DNA of 64,000 nt, from assembly GCF_014205215.1 (NCBI RefSeq), contig NZ_JACHNC010000001.1:6382501-6446500 (forward strand), read 5' to 3'. Position 1 is the stretch's first letter. Each line of letters starts with the position of its first letter. Under the pieces are notes generated by a model. That model had not been told where the DNA came from, made no database searches, and saw nothing but the letters and a program-made list of their open reading frames with translations. Of the stretch, positions 8,395 through 15,626 are shown in pieces. A program made the translations under genes and the position numbers. This DNA is from Actinoplanes lobatus (GTDB lineage: Bacteria; Actinomycetota; Actinomycetes; Mycobacteriales; Micromonosporaceae).

Positions 8395-11186
8395 TCGCCG
8401 AGCCGCCAGGCCCGGAACTGCACCGTTCCGCCGAGGTGGCCCGGCTCGTCCTCAGGCCGGGGACCGTTCCCGGCGTCGTCGAACGCGTCGATCTGCTCGA
8501 CGGCGCGTCGACCGTCTCCACCACCCGATTCGCGCCGGCCGTCGACGTGGGCGGGCGAGCCACCCGGCTGGACCTGACCCCCTGGACGGGCACACCGGGT
8601 GAACCGACGCTCGTCGTCTACCACCGCAGCCGCCAGCCGGGCTGCCGCGGCGTCCCGCCGCTGTCCCGGGCCGCTTTCCGCCTCGACCCGACCGATATCA
8701 AGGAGCCGGTGATGACCCACCCGGAAACACCCGAGGACCCGGCCGTCGCGCCCGAACGTGCCGTCGTCGGCGTCGCGGCGACGGTCGACTTCGGCAGCAC
8801 CCGCACCGTCGGCGGCGTGCACGATCTCCGTTCGGTCTTCTACCGCCCCCGGCAGTTGCCGGAGGAGGCCCGGCGGCGGGCGGCCGAGGTGGGCGCCTTC
8901 ACCTACGACGCCGACAGCGACCCGGCCCTGCAGATCGAGGCCAAGACCGACTTCGACCCGGCCGTACGGGCGCGAGCGTGGCGTGAGGTGCTCGGCTGGC
9001 CGCCGTTGGCCCGCAACCACCTCGCCGCCACCCGGGCGGTGAGCAGCGACATCGTCGTCACCGACGGGGTCGTCGGGTTCGCCGAGGAGACCGTCGGCGA
9101 CGCGTCGCGGATCCGGGGCAGCAAGCGGTACCTCGCCGACCTCGACCGGGAGGTGCCGGGAACCGGGATGACCGGCCGCGACCTGTTCCCGCGCATCTAC
9201 CGGCGGTTCCTGGAACTCGTCGTCGAGGAGCTCGACCTCCCCGCCGGGCCCCGGTGGCTGAGCGTCACGTTCCCGACCCGGCTGCCACCGGACCGTCGTG
9301 ACGCGCTTCTCGAACTGCTCGAGAAGGACCAGATCGCGTCGCAGATCGACATGCGCATCGACGAGGCGGCCGCCGCGGCCAGCTTCTACCTGCTCAAACG
9401 GTTCGGCAACGACGCGGTCCTGGGCGTCGAGGCGTTCCGTCTGCACGCCCGGTGCCCGCAGGGATTCCGGGCCTGGGACGAGCCGGAGACCTGGGACGCG
9501 GCCCGCGAATGGCACGAGAACCTGCTGGTGATCGACGTCGGTGGCGGCACCACCGACTGTGCGCTGGTCAAGGTGGCGGTCGCGGACGTCGGCCCGCCCG
9601 GAGCCGGCAACAACAGCCCAGGCCGTTACTACCGGCTCCAGCCGCAGGTGACCGCCTCCGGCGGCCGGCTGCATCTCGGTGGCGACCTGCTGACCCTCTC
9701 CATCTACACGCTGCTCAAGCAGCGGTACGGGCTACCCGACAGCGCCACGAAGTTCGCGGGCGTGGAGGAACAGATCGGCGCCGAGCGCCGGACCGCCTTC
9801 GAGACCCTGTGGAAAGCCGCCGAGCAGGTCAAGAAGATCGGACTGGGGGACGAGGAGCCGCGCCGTGTCGACGTCGTCTTCGGCACCGGCACGGGCGGCG
9901 ACCGCAACACCGTGCACGTCGCGGTCGACAAGCTCGGGAAAGGACACGGCGACGGCAAGGCCGACCGGCTGATCGCGATCACCGCGGAGGACCTGGCCGC
10001 GATCGTCGACGACGTGGCGCTGCGGGTCGCCACGCTCGCCACCGGTATCGCCGCCGGCGGCCTGCACACGCTGCGGCCGACGGGCGACAAGACCCCGTAC
10101 GCCGAGCAGGCGGTCGACGCGGTGCTGCTGTCCGGCGGGTCGATGCTGGGCACGGCCCTGCGTCTGCGGCTCGAGGACGCGCTGCGGGAACGGTTCGCCG
10201 GCGACGGACTGGACCCGGGTTTCGAGCTGCACTTCGACGAGACCTACTGCAAGGTCGGCACGGTGCTCGGCGGCATGTACCTCAACGCGGTCAGCCGGTT
10301 CAGCCCGCACCCGGAGGACCCCAAGGTGGTCGCCGGCCTCCTGAACGGCCGCTCCTTCTTCGGCGTGGACGTGACCCGGCTGCACACCAACCTGGCCGCC
10401 GACTTCTTCGTCCAGCACGACGCCGAGGGCGCGGACTGGTCGGAGCCGATCTTCCGGCGCGGCGACGCGCTGACCGGTCACGGCTCGGCCGCCTACGCCG
10501 TCAGCGGCTCCTACCCGCTGATCCCGCACATCCTGGTGCACCGCTTCGACGTGAGCCCGGGCGCGGACGCCGACCAGCACAGCGGTACGGGCACCGCGGT
10601 GACCGTGTGGGCCGAGGACGATCTGCAGTACCAGCTCGCCGGCACGCTGGCCGGGCGGGGGATCAACATGCGTTTCGAGATCGACCAGGACGAACGGATC
10701 ACCCTGCAGATCGGCCGGGGAACCCCGCGCCCGGTGCTCGACGGCGAACCGGCCGTCACGGCCCCGGACGCGCCCACCGACCTGGTCCGGGACCGGACGC
10801 TCGTCCGTGACCTGTGCCTGGACGTCGTCAACGCCGGTATCGGCGTCCTGGACCTGGAACCGGGCGACTACCTGATGAGCGCGGGCACCCGGGTCAATCC
10901 CGGCGGCACCGTGCTGGCCGTCGACGGCCGGCTGCTGTACGCCGCCACCCCGGCCGGGACCCCGGACCTGCGGTTCGACCTGCTCCTGGAGATACCGGCC
11001 GGGCACCGCTGGTTGTCCATCGACGAGGGCGGCGTGCTGCGTACGCATGAGAAGCGGCCGCGACTGCAGACCGTCGACCGCCTGGAGGAACTGCTGACCG
11101 CGGACGAGGGCACCGTGTTCCAGCGGCGGCTCAACTCGCCGTCGCACTTCGACGAGGAGAAGGACCCGTTCAATGGCACGCGGTGA
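8391..11186 (+). CDS. Hsp70/actin-fold ATPase (SrfB-like)
   Basis: This 931-residue protein has three Hsp70-like nucleotide-binding elements: ATVDFGSTRT near residue 134 (phosphate 1), LLVIDVGGGTTDCALV near 380 (phosphate 2) and VDAVLLSGGSMLG near 577 (adenosine). The C-terminal third is beta-rich. The combination with an adjacent dynamin-like GTPase resembles the SrfB/SrfC pairs of Gram-negative virulence-associated loci. The frame overlaps the GTPase stop by ATGA. An internal ATG at 8712 has a perfect AAGGAG six bases upstream, and the first 107 residues show no known domain, so translation may instead, or also, start there to give 824 residues. It overlaps the next gene by 14 bases. Confidence 0.75.
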   Translation: MIAEPPGPELHRSAEVARLVLRPGTVPGVVERVDLLDGASTVSTTRFAPAVDVGGRATRLDLTPWTGTPGEPTLVVYHRSRQPGCRGVPPLSRAAFRLDPTDIKEPVMTHPETPEDPAVAPERAVVGVAATVDFGSTRTVGGVHDLRSVFYRPRQLPEEARRRAAEVGAFTYDADSDPALQIEAKTDFDPAVRARAWREVLGWPPLARNHLAATRAVSSDIVVTDGVVGFAEETVGDASRIRGSKRYLADLDREVPGTGMTGRDLFPRIYRRFLELVVEELDLPAGPRWLSVTFPTRLPPDRRDALLELLEKDQIASQIDMRIDEAAAAASFYLLKRFGNDAVLGVEAFRLHARCPQGFRAWDEPETWDAAREWHENLLVIDVGGGTTDCALVKVAVADVGPPGAGNNSPGRYYRLQPQVTASGGRLHLGGDLLTLSIYTLLKQRYGLPDSATKFAGVEEQIGAERRTAFETLWKAAEQVKKIGLGDEEPRRVDVVFGTGTGGDRNTVHVAVDKLGKGHGDGKADRLIAITAEDLAAIVDDVALRVATLATGIAAGGLHTLRPTGDKTPYAEQAVDAVLLSGGSMLGTALRLRLEDALRERFAGDGLDPGFELHFDETYCKVGTVLGGMYLNAVSRFSPHPEDPKVVAGLLNGRSFFGVDVTRLHTNLAADFFVQHDAEGADWSEPIFRRGDALTGHGSAAYAVSGSYPLIPHILVHRFDVSPGADADQHSGTGTAVTVWAEDDLQYQLAGTLAGRGINMRFEIDQDERITLQIGRGTPRPVLDGEPAVTAPDAPTDLVRDRTLVRDLCLDVVNAGIGVLDLEPGDYLMSAGTRVNPGGTVLAVDGRLLYAATPAGTPDLRFDLLLEIPAGHRWLSIDEGGVLRTHEKRPRLQTVDRLEELLTADEGTVFQRRLNSPSHFDEEKDPFNGTR

Positions 11187-11985
11187 ATCGCTCGCCGACG
11201 ACCTGGCCCGCGACCTCGGCGAGGTGCTCGGGCAGCCGGTCGCGGCGGCCGGGTTCACCGGTCGCCGCGACGGTGCGGTCGCCCCGCTGATCGGCCTGCT
11301 CGCCGAGGCCGACCCGCTGACCCGGTCGATGGCGGCCCGGCTGGCCGCCGAATGGACCGCGGCCGGCAGCGTCGACAGCGTCCGCCCGGCGGAGTTCACC
11401 GCACCGTCCGGCTACGAGTTCCCGACGCTGCGTGCCGGTGAGACCACCCTGCTCACCGGGCTGCGAACGGTTCCCCCCACCGACGGCGACGGCGCGGCCG
11501 GTACGGTCGGCCGGCTCGCTGACACCGCCGCGATGCTGCTCGGCGGTGTCGCCGAGGTGGTGCTCATCGAGCCCGGCCGGCCCGCCACCCAACGGGTGCC
11601 CGGGTGGCTGGCCCGATTGCGCCTGCTCACCATCCGTGACGAGGTGAAGGCGGAGCCGGCCGACCAGTGGGCGGTGGCGACCCATGAGGCGGTCTCGTCG
11701 GTGTACCTGCCGTCGGCGCGGCACGGTTCGCTGTGGCGTGATCTTCTGGGTGCGCTCACCGCGTACACGATGAGGGTTTTGATCGAGAACGGCAGTGACG
11801 TGCAGGCCGACCTGTTCCGCCGCGACGACCCGAGCTTCCGCAAGTACATCGATCTCGCGCGATGTTCGGTGCTGTCCGGCCATCCTCAGGCCAACGGGCA
11901 TGTGCTCCAGGTGGTGCGACCGCCGCGCATGGCCGGTGGCGACCTCACCCCCGGCTACGCGCTGCTGGCGCCGGAAGGAAACTGA
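11173..11985 (+). CDS. Unrecognised protein of the GTPase/Hsp70 operon
   Basis: The 270-residue product is acidic-to-neutral and soluble, with no signal peptide or membrane helix. I recognise no domain. It has a helical N-terminus (DDLARDLGEVL, LIGLLAEADPLTRSMAARLAAEW), a beta-alpha central part containing EVVLIEPGRP and LARLRLLTIRDEV, and a C-terminal SVLSGHPQANGHVLQVVRPP. It overlaps the ATPase gene by 14 bases and ends one base before the VWA gene's start, so it is almost certainly translated with them. By analogy with SrfA in srfABC loci it could be a third partner of the ATPase-GTPase pair, but no sequence similarity was established. Confidence 0.7.
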   Translation: MARGESLADDLARDLGEVLGQPVAAAGFTGRRDGAVAPLIGLLAEADPLTRSMAARLAAEWTAAGSVDSVRPAEFTAPSGYEFPTLRAGETTLLTGLRTVPPTDGDGAAGTVGRLADTAAMLLGGVAEVVLIEPGRPATQRVPGWLARLRLLTIRDEVKAEPADQWAVATHEAVSSVYLPSARHGSLWRDLLGALTAYTMRVLIENGSDVQADLFRRDDPSFRKYIDLARCSVLSGHPQANGHVLQVVRPPRMAGGDLTPGYALLAPEGN

Positions 11986-11986
11986 G

Positions 11987-12658
11987 ATGCCGGTCTTCCC
12001 GATCTACATCCTGGCCGACCGGTCCGCGTCGATGGCCCACGCCGCCGGGCCGGTCACCGCGATCACCGTCGTCAACGAGGTGATCCGGGACCTGCTCGCC
12101 AGCCTGTCCCGCGACCCGACCATCCGGCATCAGACCCGGATCTGCCTGGTCTCCTTCGCCGACGACGCCACCGTCGACCTGCCGCTGACCCGGCTGCACT
12201 CGACGACCGCCGTACCCGAGCTGAAGGCGAGCGGGCCCACCTCGTTCGCCGCGGCGTTCGACCGGCTCGCTGCCGCGCTCCGGGCGGACCTGCCGGTTCT
12301 CGGCCCGCACACCGACACGATGGTCTTCATGCTCACCGACGGGCAGGCCAACTCGTCGCGCGACGTGCGGTGCGGCTGGCAGAGCGAGTACGACGCCATG
12401 CTCGCCGCGGCCGGCGGTGCGGGCCGGTTGCGGCTGATCCCGTTCGGCTTCGGCCAGGTCCACACGGCCACCCTCACCCGGCTCGCCTCCGACCCGGCCG
12501 CCGCCTACATCTCCGCGCACGCCGCCCAGCCGAGCGAGGCCATCCGGCGGTTCGGTGAGCTGATCCTCAAATCGGTGGTGTCGAGTGTGGTGCACGGAGA
12601 ACCGCGTACCGTCGCGCCGCCCGGCAGCCAGGTTCTCGGCGAGCCGGTGGAGCCGTGA
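11987..12658 (+). CDS. VWA-domain protein (TerY-like)
   Basis: The 223-residue protein is almost entirely a von Willebrand factor A domain. The MIDAS metal site is complete: DRSASM at residues 10-15 (DxSxS), the threonine of SGPTSF near 83, and LTDGQ near 110. The C-terminal half (PFGFGQVHTATLTRLA...FGELILKSVVSSV) resembles TerY proteins of tellurite/stress gene clusters. The start ATG at 11987 follows GAAGGAAACTGAG, whose GGAA can serve as ribosome binding site. Its stop overlaps the phosphatase start. TerY, PP2C and kinase genes commonly form a triad, in which the VWA protein is thought to be the phospho-regulated or scaffold partner. Confidence 0.85.
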   Translation: MPVFPIYILADRSASMAHAAGPVTAITVVNEVIRDLLASLSRDPTIRHQTRICLVSFADDATVDLPLTRLHSTTAVPELKASGPTSFAAAFDRLAAALRADLPVLGPHTDTMVFMLTDGQANSSRDVRCGWQSEYDAMLAAAGGAGRLRLIPFGFGQVHTATLTRLASDPAAAYISAHAAQPSEAIRRFGELILKSVVSSVVHGEPRTVAPPGSQVLGEPVEP

Positions 12659-13494
12659 TGTCGGACCTGCCCAACCTCGGCGTCACCGACCGGCCCTGGC
12701 TGGAACCGCAGCTCTACCGGGGACCGGTGAACACCGTCCCGCCGGCGCTCGCCTACGACGGCGGCCAGGCCGGAGCACTCACCGTCCGGGCCGGCACGGT
12801 CGCCGGTGAACAGCGGCGGCCCTGGCACACCGGCAACGACGCGTTCGCCGTCTGGACCGACCCGCACGCTCGGATCTGCCTGCTCGCCGTCGCCGACGGG
12901 GTCGGCACCGACGAGGCGGCCGGCCGCGCCGCCCGGTGGGCCACCGGGTACGCCGTGAAATCCTGCCGGACCCGCCACACCCCCGGCGCCGACCTGCCCA
13001 CCCTGCTGCGCGGCATCTTCGGCGACATCGACGCCAGCCTCGCCACCCACGTCGCCGAGCCGATGACCACGCTGACCATCGCCCTCGTCCCCACCGCCGT
13101 ACCGGCCGGCGGCGCGGTCACCGCCGCCGTCGCCGCGGTCGGCGACTCCACCGCCTGGCTGATGCGCGGCGGCCGGGTCACCCCGCTGTTCGGCACGCGC
13201 GCGGCGAGCCGGCCGGCCCCACCCACCTTCGCCCTGCCCGGGCACGGCCACCGGCTCACCCTGCGGGAACCGGTGCTGCACGACGGCGAGACGCTGATCC
13301 TCGCCACCGACGGGCTGCTGAGCGGCGATCCGGACGAACGGGCGACCGGATTCCTCGCCCGGATGTGGGCCGTGCCGCCGACCCCGCTGGACTTCCTCGC
13401 CGCGCTCGGCGTACGCCGGCCCGACCGTGACGACGATCGCGCCGCCGCGGTGGCCTGGATCGGCCACCACGACCTGCCCGTCGGCGCCACGTGA
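12658..13494 (+). CDS. PP2C-family serine/threonine phosphatase
   Basis: The 278-residue product has the PP2C metal-binding aspartates in GNDAFAVW, LLAVADGVGTDEAAGRAA, ILATDGLLSGD and the C-terminal RDDDRAAAVAW. The fold acts as a manganese- or magnesium-dependent phosphoserine/threonine phosphatase. The ATG at 12658 shares a base with the VWA stop (TGATG); a GTG at 12655 is an alternative. The stop overlaps the kinase start as GTGA at 13491-13494. Its natural substrates are probably the kinase and VWA proteins encoded beside it; that is an inference from the triad. Confidence 0.85.
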   Translation: MSDLPNLGVTDRPWLEPQLYRGPVNTVPPALAYDGGQAGALTVRAGTVAGEQRRPWHTGNDAFAVWTDPHARICLLAVADGVGTDEAAGRAARWATGYAVKSCRTRHTPGADLPTLLRGIFGDIDASLATHVAEPMTTLTIALVPTAVPAGGAVTAAVAAVGDSTAWLMRGGRVTPLFGTRAASRPAPPTFALPGHGHRLTLREPVLHDGETLILATDGLLSGDPDERATGFLARMWAVPPTPLDFLAALGVRRPDRDDDRAAAVAWIGHHDLPVGAT

Positions 13495-14987
13495 TCGAAC
13501 CGGGCTGGTGGCTGATGGCCCTGATCGTGGCCGGCCAGATCCTCACCGCTCCGGTCCGGCGACTGATCGGCCGCCGCCGCGACGAGGCCGGCCACCTCTA
13601 CCAGGCGGCCGCCGAACTGCGCCGCCGCGCCGCCGCCAGACGTGCCGGACACTCCGGCGCCCGTCGCGCCGACCCGGCGGCCGCCGCCGCCCGCAAGCTG
13701 CGGCGGCGGGCACGGCAGGCCCGGTCCGACGGGGTCACCGCCCTGTGCGGGCTGATCATCATCTGGCTCGGCGCCCAGATCACCGTGTGGCGTGCCGAGG
13801 TCAACGCGGACTGGGACGGGCTACCGCTCGACACCGACCGGGTGGCGACCGTCCTGACGGCCACCCTGCTGACCGGGCTGCTGTGGCTGTGGTGGGCGTT
13901 GCGCCGCGCCGGGGACCCGGCGGCCCGCGACCGGGCGCTGGCCCACACCCTGTCGCTCGCCGTGGCCGGCGCGGTCCTGGCGCTGATGTTCGGGCCCGCG
14001 CCCGAGACGACCGTGCTCAGCGCCGCCGCCGTCGCGCTGTCCCCCATCTTCCGGCGGGCCGTCGAACTCACCAGCGCACCCCGCGTTGCCGTACCGCTCT
14101 CCGACCGGGCGCGGGAGCTGGCGGACGGGTCCACCACCAGCGGCCGCACCGAACTCCTCGACGTGGTGGCCGCCGAACGGGTCCGGCACCAGGAAGCCAT
14201 CGGCTGGCACGAGCACATCCGGGCCGCCACCATCGACGGGGACCCTCGATCGTTCGTTTACAAACAGTTCAGCGCCGACGGACGGCGGGAGCTCAAGCCG
14301 TACCTCAAGATGTTGTCCCGGATCAACCGGCTGCAACCGGACCGGCGGGATCTCGCCGCACGGATCCTGCTCTGGCCGGTCGCGGTCGTCGCCGACGGCG
14401 ACACCGCCACCGGAGTCCTCTACGAACGGATCACCGCACCGTTCCTGCTGGTCGGCGGCGATCTGCAGACCGGTGACTACCTGTGCGACGAGGAGCCTGA
14501 CTACACCGGCAGCCGCCGCACGACCGTCCGGCAGCGCGCCGAGATCGCCCGCGACGTGGCGGCCGCGCACGAGTTGCTGCACTCGCTCGGGCTGGCGCAC
14601 GGCGACACGGCCTGGAAGAACTTCGCCTACGGGGTACGCGGCGACACCGGTGTCGGTCTGCTGATCGACACCGACGGGGTGGTGGCCGCGGGGGACCGGG
14701 AGGCGCCGCGGATCCACCAACCGCTGTGGGAGACCCCCGACGGGTTGACGCCGGCACAGCGCGACCTGGTACGGGTCGCGCTGCTGACCGCCCGGCTGGC
14801 CCATCCGGAACCCGACCTGTCCGCGGCGGGACCACCGGCGAAAGTGGTGCCGTGGTTCACGCCCGAACTGCGCGCCCTGGTCGAACGGATCCTGGCCGCC
14901 CCGACGCAGGGTTCGATCGGCGACCTCACGGACGCGCTGCGCGGCGCGGTCGCGGTGTCCGACCGCCGGAGCCCGGCGCGACCATGA
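13491..14987 (+). CDS. Membrane-anchored protein-kinase-like protein
   Basis: The 498-residue protein has hydrophobic helices at about residues 7-22, 82-100, 117-137 and 151-168, with an Arg-rich cytoplasmic loop between the first two. The C-terminal half is kinase-like: FVYKQF with Lys258, HGDTAWKN with Asp372 and Asn377 as the catalytic loop, and LLIDTDG at 390-396 in place of DFG. These match the divergent kinases of TerY/PP2C/kinase triads. It starts with GTG overlapping the phosphatase stop and ends the operon, abutting the convergent YdeI gene. The protein would tether phospho-signalling to the membrane, where a dynamin-like GTPase could act. Confidence 0.8.
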   Translation: MIEPGWWLMALIVAGQILTAPVRRLIGRRRDEAGHLYQAAAELRRRAAARRAGHSGARRADPAAAAARKLRRRARQARSDGVTALCGLIIIWLGAQITVWRAEVNADWDGLPLDTDRVATVLTATLLTGLLWLWWALRRAGDPAARDRALAHTLSLAVAGAVLALMFGPAPETTVLSAAAVALSPIFRRAVELTSAPRVAVPLSDRARELADGSTTSGRTELLDVVAAERVRHQEAIGWHEHIRAATIDGDPRSFVYKQFSADGRRELKPYLKMLSRINRLQPDRRDLAARILLWPVAVVADGDTATGVLYERITAPFLLVGGDLQTGDYLCDEEPDYTGSRRTTVRQRAEIARDVAAAHELLHSLGLAHGDTAWKNFAYGVRGDTGVGLLIDTDGVVAAGDREAPRIHQPLWETPDGLTPAQRDLVRVALLTARLAHPEPDLSAAGPPAKVVPWFTPELRALVERILAAPTQGSIGDLTDALRGAVAVSDRRSPARP

Positions 14988-15596
14988 TCACGTCGGGACG
15001 GCGGGCGGCTTCGCCTTCTGTGGGTAGACGGTCTCGTGGCGGGCCAGCATCGCGACGAACTCGGCGATCTTGCGTTCGCGGGTCTCGGCCCGTTTGACGG
15101 CGTTGACCCGGTGGATGAGGGCGAACCGGTTGGCCTTGGTGAGGACCTCGAACATGGCCTGCGCGGCCGGGACGGCGGCGATCGCGGCCAGCAGGTCGGC
15201 CGGCACCTCGGCCTCCGACGGCGGGGCGTAGGCCGCCGCCCACCGGCCGTCCGCCCGGGCGGCCTCCACCGCGGCCCGGCCGGCGGGCAGCATCCGGCCC
15301 TCCGCCTCCAGCCGGGCGACATGGCCGACGTTGCGCTGCGACCAGGAGCTACGGGCCGTACGCGGGGTGAACCGGATCCACGACGAGTGCTCGTCCCGCT
15401 TGCGGGCCTGCCCGTCGATCCAGCCGGCGCACAGGCCCTCGTCGACGGCCTGCTGCCAGGTGAGCGTGGTGACCGTGCCGCCCTTCCTGGTCAGGGCGAG
15501 CCACACCCCGGGCGACGTGGTGTGGTGCTCGGCCAGCCAGGCCCGCAGCTCCGTGGCGTCCGCGACGATCAACTCTTCCAGCTCCGCTTTCCCCAT
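14988..15596 (-). CDS. YdeI/OmpD-associated family protein
   Basis: The 202-residue protein has the YdeI pattern: LRAWLAEHHTTSPGVWLAL, LTWQQAVDEGLCAGWIDGQARKRDEHSSWIRFTPR and the SxWSQRNVGHVARLEAEGRM motif, followed by the C-terminal bacteriocin-protection-like region EVPADLLAAIAAVPAAQAMFEVLTKANRFALIHRVNAVKR. The biochemical role is unclear; relatives are linked to peptide resistance. The gene abuts the end of the kinase gene tail to tail, without an intervening base. Confidence 0.85.
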   Translation of the reverse strand: MGKAELEELIVADATELRAWLAEHHTTSPGVWLALTRKGGTVTTLTWQQAVDEGLCAGWIDGQARKRDEHSSWIRFTPRTARSSWSQRNVGHVARLEAEGRMLPAGRAAVEAARADGRWAAAYAPPSEAEVPADLLAAIAAVPAAQAMFEVLTKANRFALIHRVNAVKRAETRERKIAEFVAMLARHETVYPQKAKPPAVPT

Positions 15597-15626
15597 GGCG
15601 GCAGGGTAGTCGAGCGGATGCCGGCG

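Noticed and set aside
9732..11399. A 555-codon minus-strand frame opposite the Hsp70-like gene
   Set aside because: Antisense of conserved ATPase motifs; no start signal or recognisable domain.
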